From contig WTXG01000010.1 in the NCBI GenBank assembly GCA_022496185.1, positions 124,001 to 188,000 of the forward strand: 64,000 nt of DNA, in the 5' to 3' direction. This document shows positions 46,801-57,665 of the stretch, piece by piece (the stretch's first letter is position 1; each line of letters begins with the position of its first letter). Made by a program: the position numbers and the translations under genes. The notes beneath the pieces were generated by a model. The model did not search any database and was not told the DNA's origin. It was given only the letters and a program-made list of their open reading frames with translations. This DNA comes from Multifurca ochricompacta (lineage: Eukaryota; Basidiomycota; Agaricomycetes; Russulales; Russulaceae).

Positions 46801-46867
46801 GACAGCGACGTTCCAAGGGTATGCTGAGTCGTTGAGAAAGCCGCGGGGCTTCTTGTTATCATCTTGA
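37883..46867 (+). CDS. Giant GBP/VLIG-like GTPase - Cys/His array - vWFA protein, paralogue C (frameshifted)
   Basis: Same architecture and intron positions as paralogue B. It starts MSEEFYTP and ends RKPRGFLLSS-stop. Seen in order: VKGMYPLLDLITEQGSSGL (38200); GLYIVRSFDS and YWPED (38610-38680); a longer acidic insert with a D/E/S run (38880-38990); helical block (39830-40440); YHWSTFGSTDGIPI to WYESIFQSYW (41480-42230); G1 GEQSVGKS (42311-42334); DFE|G (42510-42570); IIPWPVIESREFYKLF; Cys/His array (43830-44300); WAIDGPDGTSLEL; vWFA with IFVIDR|SSSM, GGTEY and LSDGED (45945-46760). Frame breaks: a 2-base loss at about 38683 and a 1-base loss at about 43771; an early stop at about 38080 needs a frameshift or an unrecognised short intron. 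Either a young pseudogene or an intact gene with assembly indels. Confidence 0.85.
42311..42334 (+). other. G1/P-loop of paralogue C
   Basis: Codons for GEQSVGKS, identical to paralogue B and preceded by the same PVKVVSSM exon start. Confidence 0.88.
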
Positions 46868-47664
46868 TAGGTGTTTTTTTTGTGAATAAGTTTCACGAAT
46901 GTCTGGCAAGCTGTCACCCTCCGTATTACTTTCGACCTATATTATCTAGTCGTATCTAGTCATACTGACAATTGTGCTGAGCATCTCTTCTATACCCGGT
47001 TTACAAGCCATATAGCCAATATCACTCACTACCTTGATCAGCGTTTCGGACAGAGCGCCTGAAGGGTTTTCGAAAGCTACCCTTTCAAGTTCTGGCGTAT
47101 TGCAGTATCGCCGCGCCGTGCATCAATGGAGATAAACCTCCGGAAACCTAGTACCTACATTGGTTGAGCCCACCTGATGATCTGCCGTGCAGAATGGGAT
47201 ATGCTATGTGAGCCTGTATTATATATATATTAAGACCCATGTTCAATTCACGTGGCCCAGCAAGGGAAGCCCGAAAGAAAGGGAAAGGAAGGAAGACAGC
47301 GTGCGTGTGGGCCATTTACCTAATCGCGTCTGGGACGGCACTGCTAGGGTATACAAACCAACATAACAAAAAACCCTCTCAACTTATGCACCCCGAATCA
47401 CGCATGCACAACTTTCCGTCGTCTGTTCTTCAAGTTACAGGACAGGAGAGAACAACACTAAGGGACAAGTCCAACACAAGTGAACACCTGCATATAAAAA
47501 GGGAAACCCTACATACTGGTGTGCCACCCTATTAAGTTAGCACGGCCTCCACCGATGAGTCCACGATCGCGGAATCGGTCGTGCTCTGGGTCGCGGTAGA
47601 CTGCGAGAGCGGGAAAGTATGAAGCTCTTTCCGCACCCGATCTGTTATCGGCTCGCCATTACTT
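46868..47664. other. Gene-free stretch after paralogue C
   Basis: No gene recognised. A 98-codon plus frame at 47239-47535 shows no motif. Confidence 0.4.
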
Positions 47665-48040
47665 ACCTATCTGGAACTTGGGGAGCCACCTTGACATTCC
47701 CCAGAAGTTGGGTGAATATGAATTGGACCAAAATGGCGGGTGATTTCAATCTGGCGCTCGGGGTTGATGTCCTTGAAGTCCTGGTTACGAAGGATGACGA
47801 GCTTGCGCTGCGCGATAAAGAGAAACTTCATTGAGACCCTCCTTTCTCAACTGCAAAAGCTGGATGTTGCGTAAACGTATGCCGATATACGGGCTGAGGT
47901 CACCACGCTTTATGCCCTTGAGATCCGCACGCAAGCCGGGGTTGTTGAACTCGAATATTTCGATTGGAGGGAATTCTCACTGGCATCAAAATGAGGGAGG
48001 TACAGTGGATACGATGGGCCTTTCTGTATGATTACGGACT
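47665..48040 (-). pseudogene. TauD/TfdA-type 2-oxoglutarate-dependent dioxygenase, N-terminal fragment
   Basis: The minus strand reads YPLYLPHFDASEN, then (shifted) PIEIFEFNNPGLRADLKG and GDLSPYIGIRLRNIQLLQL, then (shifted again) FIAQRKLVILRNQDFKDINP and RQIEITRHFGPIHIHPTSGN. These are the conserved N-terminal third of fungal TauD-family oxygenases, which use Fe(II) and 2-oxoglutarate on sulfonates or related substrates. Homology stops just after HPTSGN-VK, so the HxD iron-binding part is missing. Two frameshifts and the truncation make it a relic. Confidence 0.75.
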
Positions 48041-48387
48041 GCACGGACTGCACCTTTCTTTTTTTTGTAGACTTATATCAGTGAGAGGTGACAGATCTTC
48101 CCCTTACCCACTTATCTTATCTTATCTTAAAACGGAAGACTTATAACGTCACACTCACGCGTGACCAGACGCGTCCACTTCAACTTTTTGCGACGCGCCC
48201 TTCCCAGTCATTGCGCTCAGAAAAACTCAGAATTGTAGCATGTTGACTCATTATCGATAATCTCAACACCACTCCGGGAACCCTAATACTCCATCTGATT
48301 GCGCCCGAGTGTCTGCGCTCACCTATTTAGTACCATTTGTAAGTTTCCCTGCATTTTACCCTCGCCACACTGTCTTCGTCTCGCGAT
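48041..48387. other. Short intergenic stretch
   Basis: Probable upstream region of the FunK1 gene. A TCTTATCTTATCTTA triplication sits at about 48114. Confidence 0.4.
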
Positions 48388-50510
48388 ATGCCTACTAAAC
48401 CCAGCACTCCGCCCAACTCCAAAGATCATCACTCAGCGAAAACACTATCTAAAACAATCCCGTTGAAGAGAGATCTTCCAGGAAGTGAAGCTCACAGTTC
48501 TACACCCCAGCCAAAGGCCTCAAAACGCTATCAAGAAATGGCCTTCGTCGCTTCCGAGCCATTCGTCGGGCCTATGCCAATAAAGGAGTTCTTTGAGAAT
48601 TTGTTCCTGAGGCACACGAAAAATGTCCAATAGGCAAAATACGTTTTTGCAAATCAACTGTCTCGCACATGAGGACGCATTTGCAAGTTCCTCTTCCACT
48701 GATCCATAGATGATTTCATGCTTACGCCCAATATAGATTCGGGCAATTAAGACAGCTGGGCTTTGTCCCAAACTCAAATTTAGCAACACTACTACGTCCC
48801 AGGATGGCCTTACTGCTTGAAACCTGATATATCGTGTATTCAAGTATTCCTCGTCACTCTGATGGGTCTGGAACAAGCCCTGAGGAGGGAAAGCTATTGG
48901 ATTGGAAAACGGTCGACATGTGGATCGAGAACAAGAGCAAGAGTGATATATTTCGTGACGTGGAGGTGACGAAGAAGAGGGGGAGAGCCACATAAGATTC
49001 TCGGATTCTGCTTACCGAGCCTGTGGCCAGATGATCGCCTATGCTTCAGCACTTCATCATTCTCAATTCCTTCTCCTTTTCCATCTTTCTAGTGAAAAGG
49101 GTCCCTCCTTCAATGGAATCACAGCGGTGCCATATACACAGAATCATTTAAGTAGGTTACCCAAACCCTTCTCGAATTCATTGGAGATTCAATTTCCTCT
49201 CAGATGTTGAGCGCGGCCAACACCACTGTTACTTCTGTGACAGATGGCAAGGCAGAGGTAGCACTTCCCAAACTTAAAACATACCCTGGTTTGGAGACAC
49301 TAAGAAGGCCAATCTTCAGAGGTTCCTTGTTCATGATGATTGAAGCACTGATGGAGATCTCAGAGTTACATTACACCAAGTGCAGTACGGCATACGGAGG
49401 GCATTTGGTCGTTCTACGTTCGGTTATATCGCGTATGACATCGCAAGTACAAACTCGGTATATCTCAAAGAATTTTGGCGCACTGACCTTCCTGGAATAC
49501 GAAAAGGAGATGTATACTTTAAGCTGCATGACACACAAGTACCCAGCATACCATACCATGTTGGGTCCAGCTGGTGATGTTCCTCTGTCACCTGAACATG
49601 CCACCATTGCCTCATTTGCTGCGCAAAGGACAAGGACACAGGACTATCTGACAATGCCCGATGGTGAACATGAGTGGTGTCCTGGTCAACTACACGTCGA
49701 TCCATATGTTCACTACTGACTGGTGTTGGAGACCCTTGGGAAGCCACTAAGCATGTTCAAATTGACAAGACAGTTGAGCAGGTTATTCGGGACGCGATCG
49801 TAGGTAAGGGATGTGGTTTCGTACTCATGAAATGTGTGCTAATGGGTTGTAACAGCTCACTCAGCAGCGTAGGGCTCAGATTTACCTAGGAATGTGAGCG
49901 TGGGATATTCTGGTCACAGAGGGGCTCTGGAATGTTTATTACTGGGACCTGCCAAAGCAAGTGCACAAGGGCATTGAGGAAGGGCCAAGGCAGCATTCAC
50001 AAACGGTGTGCCCTTGTCAAGATCTCCCATGGATTACGAGCTAATTTGAATTGCGTGCCGGGCACATGGCAGTTCATTTCAATTTCACGTTTACAGGAAC
50101 CTCAACATACGCCTCATGAACTTTCAGATGACTTGGAGTCATTCTTTTGGGCCATTCTATATGAGATTAGGAGATGCAGGAACCTCAGGAAATTGGATCT
50201 GACAAAGGACATGCAACAGGTGTTCGATGAGTACACCAAATTAAGTCATGACTGTCTTGTCAGAGGTGGCCGTGGCAAACTTGTCTGCCTTATTGGCTTT
50301 AATCTTCCTCCTGAAACCATTCAATATCTCCTCACAACTCCCAAAGGGCTCATCAACATCCCCTGCATGGAAATGATCAAAGAAATTTGTTTCCTTTTCC
50401 ATGACCTTTACCTACATGCGAAACCACAACACGATTTACCCGAAGAAATACAATTAGCAGTCGAAAAAAGAAGCGGAATGACGACGAATGAGTCGGAGAC
50501 GCCCGCATGA
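48388..50510 (+). pseudogene. FunK1-type fungal protein kinase, decayed
   Basis: FunK1 landmarks in order on the plus strand: ATG with MPTKPSTPPNSKD; FVGPMPIKEFFENLF (48560); LKPDIS (48815); LLQWNHSGAIYTESFK (about 49100); GYIAYDIASTNSVYLKEFWR and DLPGIRKGDVYFKL (49430-49550); VGDPWEATKHVQI with RDAIV (49725-49800); then GTWQFIS and DDLESFFWAILYEIRRC, the family signature (50065-50190). These lie in several frames with stops between, more than introns easily explain. The catalytic HRDIS..N loop, expected near 49870-49910, reads IYLGM-stop-AWDIL, so the base Asp is not recoverable. FunK1 kinases are an expanded, poorly understood Agaricomycete family. This copy looks inactive. Confidence 0.8.
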
Positions 50511-50937
50511 AGCTTCGTTTGTTATCCATCATCAACAAGCATCTTGTGACCAAATGGGATATCGACGACGATGGTAGCCTGGACAAGACGGAGATGGCCC
50601 ACAATACATCAGAGAGCAGGATCGGCGGAAACGCAAGGCAGAAGATATTATAAGCTTGAGGGAGAAGAATTCAGACCAGATTCGTAAGGGGAGAATGCCA
50701 CCCAGTTCAAGACAGCCGTCAAGCCATGTAATTTCATTGCGGAGAAAGGGAGCGAGTAAGACACTGTGTAAAGTAAATCATCGCAGTCGTCGCAGAAACC
50801 AGTTTCTAGTTTACTGAAATAATAACGAGTTTGGGTTTGGGACGGCCTCTCTCTGGATTTGTTATACTTTTTGTCGTAGTGTCTGTGTCAATTCAAGTTG
50901 ATTACGCCTGGTTCGGCGGGGCCAGGGGCGGTCACAC

Positions 50938-53330
50938 TCAATAGAAACTCCTGATTTGCGCCTCCACTTCCTCAGGGGTCATTTTGATGTCTGCGAGTCC
51001 GGGGGTGGTTTAGCGCACATAACAACGATAAGCAAAAACGTTCGAAACCTACATTTGGATGGGTCTGAAAATCACACCTTCAGTACATTGCTGCTAGAGA
51101 CCCGTCAACCAACACACTTACTCTTACTGAACTCTTTCTCCCGCATCTTCTGTGTGAAGCGCTGCAAGCTCGGCACCACCAGCTTGACAACCTCATCCTC
51201 GAGCATCTGCCGCTGCTCCTCGTCGTCCTCCAACACCCGAGCAAGCTGATGCCTCTCCTTCGTCTCCTCCAGTAGGTCAAAAAACCTCGTGAACTTCTCC
51301 TTGGCGGCGGCCTTCCCACCACCACCGGGCTTATCCTTGTCGTCGGCGAGCGCTTGGACCAACGGAGAAAAATTGGAGTCGAAGTAACCCGCTTTGGCGG
51401 TGCGGAAGTTCGAGTTGATTGCCTCTTTGGTCGGCCGTGAGATGATTTCGAGAACAGGTGCGCGAGGTCTGAGGAGTTTCGCGCAGAGATAAGCCGTATT
51501 GTTAAGTAAGAACACAGAGCCGAAAGCGGGGCGCTTTTGCATCCGCGAGAGGGTTGTTAGGCTGGTGATGAGGGTCGTGACAACGTCATCTGAAGTTAGA
51601 CGAGATATTAGACTTGCCTGTAGAAGAAAAAAGAGGACATACAGGTATAATGGTCGATCAGAAGACTCTCGCTCCCAGGAGCAGGCTTCCCTTGATTAGG
51701 CTTGACCTGAACGCCGTCACCCATCTTCCAATTCCCATCACCTAGCAACATTAGGATGGAACCGACAGCGTCACGAACCTCCAGCAGCTGTTCGAGATAT
51801 CGCGTGGTCTGCAGGAAAATGCATGATGTAAATGCAGTAGGAAGAAATTAATGACATACTGAGATTGTGAAGTCGGCGCATCCCGTACCAATCTCCCCGC
51901 CCCTTCCTAGTCCTGCCAGCTTGAGGTCTGCCAGGAACTCCGGGAAGCTTCGCACACACACCCCACGCACAGCATGCAATCCTTCCTTGAACTCGTTTTC
52001 CTTCCGCTCGCTGCGTCGTATGACCAGTTCATCCCATCTGTCTTGGCACGCAGACAAGGCCGAATAAGAAGCTAGCGCATGAAAGTTGTACTTGGGCAAT
52101 GAGCGCTTAATAAGAGTGGAGAGCGAAGATAGCGCGGTATTGAAGAGGGTGGTTAGAGGCGTGAGAAGTGCGATGTAGGTAGATAGGAAATGCGCTTGAC
52201 CAGGTAACGGGGCAAGCTGGGTAAGAAGGTTGTATTCTTCCTGTGGCCAAATCAGGGTCTGGTCAAAACATGTGAGCGGGAAAAGAAGCTGACTTCGATA
52301 ACGTCAAGAAGGTCACTCGTCCATCTCCCCAATTCACGCCCCGCCGAAATCCCATCGGTAGTCTCTGCTCGGTCCACAAGACGTCGTCCGTACACCTCCA
52401 AACATTTCCTTCCCCAGTTTCCCCTCATCTCAGCATAGCCACGTTGCGCTTCCTTTAAAGCGGATAGGATGGCGGTAGCGGAGGGATGAGATGGGTGTGT
52501 CGCCGGTAAGGGGAGAGAGCGAAGAAACTTGACAAGGGGTGACAGGGTCACGAGCGTGTCCAAAGGGAATGGAGAGAATCTGAATTCTGAACCCGCAGGA
52601 GGATTTCCTGATGAACCTGAGGCGACGATCTTTGTGAACAACTGCGCAAGTTTATTAGCTCCAGTTTCGACCAGCCTTGCCTGCCAACAGCCTAGTAAGA
52701 AGAAAGGACGAAATGAAGAGACATGACTCAATCCTGACGGTATCGCGTTGGTTTTCGTCAGCTGCTCCAAAGGCGATGTTGGCGTTCAGCCGTTCCAGAG
52801 CATCGGTGTAAGCACCAAGTTGATCCGGTTGAGGACTTTCAGCGAAGCACAACCGAAGTTGAACTAACGACGCCGCTCAATGCGAATGGAGACGCACCCA
52901 CGCAGGATCAACGCCTCCTCTGCAGCTATTCCTTCCTGATTGCTAGCAACTTCGTCAATTTTCTGCAGAGCGCTTTCAATGTCTACCAAACGCCAAGATT
53001 CGTCCTGAACGAGACAGTGACTTGGATAGGATCAAGCAACGCACTGTTCCCCCGTTTTGTAAGGATTTGTGTTGACGTGTAAAGAGGAAGAATAGACTTC
53101 TCGAGCTTGACCAGTCGGTTGTCGAAACTCGTCAAGATAGCTAAATAGATTGGTTACAATAGATCCCCAAGGAGAATTTATTTGCTCACATGTCATTCTT
53201 TGGGAGATTTGGCGTGTCTTGTTGAGATTCTGTTCTAACTGTGTGCACTGTCAAGAAAAGGCAACGACGACGCTGACTCGGATGTCGAGAAGGGGCATAC
53301 AAGCTCTATCTCTGCGGTTTCGTCATCCAT
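50938..53330 (-). CDS. EXO70: Exocyst complex component Exo70
   Basis: Subunit of the octameric exocyst that tethers secretory vesicles to the plasma membrane through PI(4,5)P2 and Rho/Cdc42. Starts at ATG 53330 (MDDETAEIEL) and then LEQNLNKTRQISQRMT; middle ALERLNANIAF and VETGANKLAQLFTKIV (52600-52770); PLVKFLRSLPLPATHPSH; YNFHALASYSALSACQDRWDELV (52020-52090); LLNNTAYL (51470-51500); EKFTRFFDLLEETKERHQLA; ELVVPSLQRF-type end; KNPSK|Y then IKMTPEEVEAQIRSFY-stop at 50938 after two terminal introns. NPSKY followed by TPEE is the conserved Exo70 C-terminus, which carries lipid-contacting basic residues. About 600-650 residues, normal for the family. All blocks join in frame. Confidence 0.88.
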
Positions 53331-54670
53331 GTTGAATATCCGTCGGTAAAATCAAAATCACAAAGTAGTGAGGAAAATGCAGACGGAAAGGTGGGTCAGG
53401 CTTGGTTAGCGGATGTCAAGTCTAGAACACTGTTATCAATCTTATCAGATAAGATGTTACACAGACCTATCGCGGCTTTATTAGTTGTATTCTCCAACAG
53501 GCAAAGTGCTTTCAATTGAGGGCATTTATTTTCAATTTTTTATTTGACCAGTCGATCAAATCAGGTTGCACTGCTTGGGGTATTTTCCAATGCTGCGACT
53601 CTATCTGTGCTTTCTCATAAGCTGGTGCAAAGCCTTATTGACTTGTGAGTTAGATCTGACTCCGCGGATGTCCAAACCGTCTTGCACATGTAAGTGAGAT
53701 GATACACGAGGAGTTCCTCTACGCTAAGTTGCCTGATCGCCACTCCATAACCAAGCTCCGAATTAACCGGAAGAAATCTTAGCCAATTTCCAGAAAAACA
53801 TTTCGAGATCAAGTGTTGTCAGGTCAAGGTGCGCAATTCAGTGCCTGTCCTGCCTGGCCTACTCGCATTGGAAATGGATTTAAGTTTACCCTGGTTAGCG
53901 AGGTGCCTGTGATAATTTGCAACCCACGGTTTCGCTGACAGAACTCTATCATGTTTGCATGTTTGTTTCAGCCGAATTCCTAGACTCGACAACCCTTTCG
54001 GGATGGAGGGCTGCGCATGTCATTGAGAAATACGTTTCAGGCTGGGAAAAGAGCTAGTGAGTCGTGGTATTCAAGAGTCATTTCAAAACAGGCTGCGGAG
54101 CAAAAGTTATATTGTCTTGATCCTCCGTCCGCGTGGAAATTCCCAGGTGGGCTGGAGCGTGAGCGGACTTAAAAAAGACCTCAAAGATTAACCATCGGAC
54201 TCAGACATTCAATTGTCGTCGAGATTCTCATGGCCAAAGGAGGCTTGGAAAGGTTGCTATCATTTATAACATGCCTGAAAAAGAAGGAAACCTAAGCGGT
54301 CAGCAATTTCGGCAAGCCTGCAGGCGCTCGCACTTAATTGAAGGTCAGTCTATCGAGACGCCTTATTCAATCATTTAACCTCGACCGGCCATTATCGGGC
54401 TTGACGACGCTATAGGGTCTGAGCCAATTGTCATCTTCGTAATAATTATCGGTAACCCCCTAACCCGGTCACTGGATGGAAACCATTATCGCTGGTCCCA
54501 AACTGTAGTAAGGCGCCAGGTGATTATTTCAGAGCGGCATGAAGCAAGCGATCCCTCACGTCAGCATATCATCCACTCCAACCCTTCCTGGTAAACTGCC
54601 AGTCAAAATCCGTCGCTCATCGTACAACTCCTAATGATATCTACAAATATATCACCAGAATGCCTGTACA
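53331..54670. other. Gene-free stretch
   Basis: Shared upstream region of EXO70 and downstream region of the DUF6533 gene. Only short frames without motifs are present (for example 53615-53812 minus). Confidence 0.5.
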
Positions 54671-56419
54671 CTAGTGAATGATACCGCTGTCGGGGCGCGT
54701 CGCACATTTGTTGCTTTGGGTATCCCAGCCCCTCCACCAGTCGACGCGTCCTGAGGGGTGTTCCAATTCATAAATTTCTTCCGCGCGGTGTCGCGTCATT
54801 GCCGTGTGCAGCCCAAGACCATTCAGTTCCGATAAAGCCGAGCTGAAGTATGTGTCTGTAGTCCCTCTTGCCCTGTAATAAAAGTGTTGAAGACTATTTG
54901 AACGTAAATGGAACATGAGACGCGAAATGAGCGTTGTGGATAAGCTAAACGTGTAAGCGATGAGCAACGAGTAGTGAAAGGTTAGTCAAAAAAACGAACA
55001 CATTTGTGAGCTGTGTGGCCGAATTTTTCAGTAACGTCTGGAACCGTTCTAGGATAAGAGGAATCCAGACCACGTATAAAAGGATCAACATACTGGTGCA
55101 AGCTAGACACCGAAAAAGGGTCAATGTATAAGAGTCGTTTTGGAAGGCCCTCACCTGTAACGTTAATATATTGACTAAGTTTGCAAGGAGCATAACGCTG
55201 TTAGAACGAAGTGCGCCCTTAGATAGGCGGGGTGATAATAAGGAAGTGGTCCTACATAAAGTAGAGTGATCCTGGGAGTAAAATCAATCCTGGTTCTTGA
55301 ATGTGACTCAGGCTATAACTCTTACCATCGCGGACGAGCACCTGAATGAGTGGGACATTATAGCCTACCTTGATTGCTCTGTACAGAGTAAGACCAAAGA
55401 CTATGATGTCAAAGGCCAAGAAGCCACTCCATGCAATAGCGAGAACTACAGTAGCGTGTGACGAATGGTTTAGCTCCATGAAACGGCTTCACTGTTCGCG
55501 TAGAACTTACAGTGCCCCCTAAAGTGGGTAATGCCGTGAGGTGTTACCTTTTAGTCCCTGCCAAGACGCGGCGTAAAAACTAGCGCACCCTTCGTCTGAA
55601 AGCGCCAGATTCAAACCGCACCCACGTATACCGTACTGTGGAATGTGAACCATGACGTCGCCCGATTCGGTAGCTATTGCAGCCTGACTTTCTAGTGATA
55701 AGCAGTGATCTTGACAAGGAAGGCACAGAATTCATACAAATCCCACAGCGATGGTTGCGACTATCAAGGTAACTAGGCCCCCTAAAATGTAGACGTTCTT
55801 GTTATACAAAGCGTAGACGCGCACCGCACAGAGTACTACTATGACTATTAGCCAAAGTTTTGAGGATTTTAGGAAAGCTCACCAGCGACAAGAGATTGTA
55901 AGAGCATCTCGAAATACTCATTGTACCGATCCATCCTCTGGCAGCTAATCCTAGAGTGAACAGAACAATTACCGACGCATTGGGCTTGACCACGTACAAA
56001 AGGTCGTTCTAGGGGATTGGGCAGGAATTAAGAATTAGTCAAGTCGATGATGTGGGTGAAAGGCTCACCCCAAAGGATTTCTTGAAGGAAAGGCCCATGA
56101 TAAGTGGTATGTACCCAAAAATTGACATGTAGCGGTTGAGGAAGAACATGAATGAGACCCAACCCATGCGGTACCGGTGCGGCCAGAAACACTCCACTTC
56201 CCAAGAGAAGGTCAGCACGTAGTCATAATAAAGAATAACTAAAAAAGCGTGCAATGTGAGTCAGCTCGATGTCCACCACTAGTGACTCACCAAGGGGGAT
56301 TATGTTGAGAAAGTAGTTGAGATGCCTAAAGGATATACCTGATCAGTACCTGTATCATTAAGAGAATGTGAGTATGACAAGTCTCACAGATACCACTCAG
56401 TTTCGGTAGCTGGTGACAT
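54671..56419 (-). CDS. DUF6533 multi-pass membrane protein
   Basis: Agaricomycete-type integral membrane protein of unknown function with a seven-helix-like layout. Blocks in order: LNYFLNIIPL (56300-56330), VILYYDYVLTFSWEVECFW with FFLNRYMSIFGYIPLIM (56060-56250; the diagnostic DUF6533 stretch); RMDRYNEYFEMLLQSLVA (55890-55950); LCAVRVYALYNKNVYILGGL and VTLIVATIAVGF (55740-55840); TVVLAIAWSGFLAFDIIVFG then LTLYRAIKVG (55370-55460); IQVLVRDG; ILLYVVWIPLIL; FSLSTTLISRLMFHLR then an acidic/polar tail ending at 54671. The start is uncertain; ATG 56419 (MSPATETEW) is the nearest candidate, but I could not make a clean join to the next exon. Everything after 56330 follows the family pattern. Confidence 0.75.
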
Positions 56420-57665
56420 ACCAGGGGAGCAGTGGGAGGTACTGCGAGTGATATGAACCCGGCAATAAGGAGGTTGTTATATACACACGATGTGTAAAAG
56501 TGGACGCGAAGCCGAAAACGTTGCCGTCTTATTCCGATATCATCTAGGGGCGGCTGCTCATGACATGATTGGCAATCATGAGACGATTATTTGAATCTCG
56601 AAGATTTCTACAGCTTGCCCGTTGGACCTGAGGTTTTTCTTTTGTTTGGAATTACGACCTTCGGATTGAGCCTGTTGCCACACACCATGTCCACAGCACC
56701 TTAGATCGCAAGCCTATCTGCATACCTCGGAACAGGGCATGAAAGGGTTTTGATTCTCCTCTCCTGCTGCCCATGACCACGCTCCCTGAGTCACGACATG
56801 CCCTAAGATTTGATTGTACCTCGTTCTCGTAAAGAAGTGTGGGGGCCGCATCGAAAGCGGTTGCTTAAACCGCTTTCGTAAAGACTGCGGCTGCTGCGGC
56901 TGCTGCTTGTGTCATGTCATAACTGTCAAGAGTTGCTTCAGGACGCGACATCATCCAAGACCAAGATCCTCCTTGCTTTCCACCATCATCATCACGGCAT
57001 TGAAAGTCGAAAGAGCCAACAAGTCAAGAGAAGGATTTCCCTTCTGTCTTCTTCACCCTTAAATAGTGTATGTGTATGGAGCAGCTCCCGTCACGGCGTG
57101 CTCCCACACACCTTTGCCCTCCTCAAGAGAAGCAAAGAAAGAGAGAGCTGGGCAAGGGTAGTTTGTTGTCTTCTTTTGGGGCGTACTCGTTAATCTAGTT
57201 CCACTGGAGTGTCTGATCAAGCAAGGTTTTTCCTCGTTTCATGTGCTGACTGTCGAGGCGTCCATTCACCCTTATAGTATAAATGATCTCATTCCCAAGT
57301 TAACTCCTGGTTAGAACCCATGACAGTCAGCCACTCGACTACGCAGGGCAGTCATATCCCATCAATGGGAAATTTTGTTTATTCGATTTTTCTCAGAACC
57401 AGAAGCGGCGTCTGTCAAGAGCGGCACTCTGGTCCTACGTCACTTGTAGTGGTGGTTTTATCATCACAGTCATGGACTATTTCCATTGTAAGTATCGTTT
57501 CAGACGCACGGCTCCGTGACCACACAAAGATCTATATGCCAGTTCTCCTTATCCACCCATGCATTACACCGTGCAATTTGCACATGTTTCTACCATCCTA
57601 CCTTAGAGTTCAAACAGTACATGGAAGTGAGAAAGGTAGAATGTATGTTTTATAACCTTCAGCCC
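56420..57665. other. Gene-free stretch between the DUF6533 and P450 genes
   Basis: No gene recognised; short plus-strand frames at 56814-57655 lack motifs. It contains a perfect 11-bp-stem hairpin at 56852-56878. Confidence 0.5.
56852..56878. repeat. Perfect short inverted repeat (hairpin)
   Basis: CGAAAGCGGTT - GCTTA - AACCGCTTTCG: an 11-bp perfect stem with a 5-base loop. Role unknown; it could be a protein-binding palindrome or chance. Confidence 0.7.

Noticed and set aside
47548..47600. CCGATGAGTCC...GGAATCGGTC resembling a hammerhead ribozyme core
   Set aside because: The invariant CUGAUGA is CCGATGA and the GAAA box is GGAA. The stems do not close in the right order.
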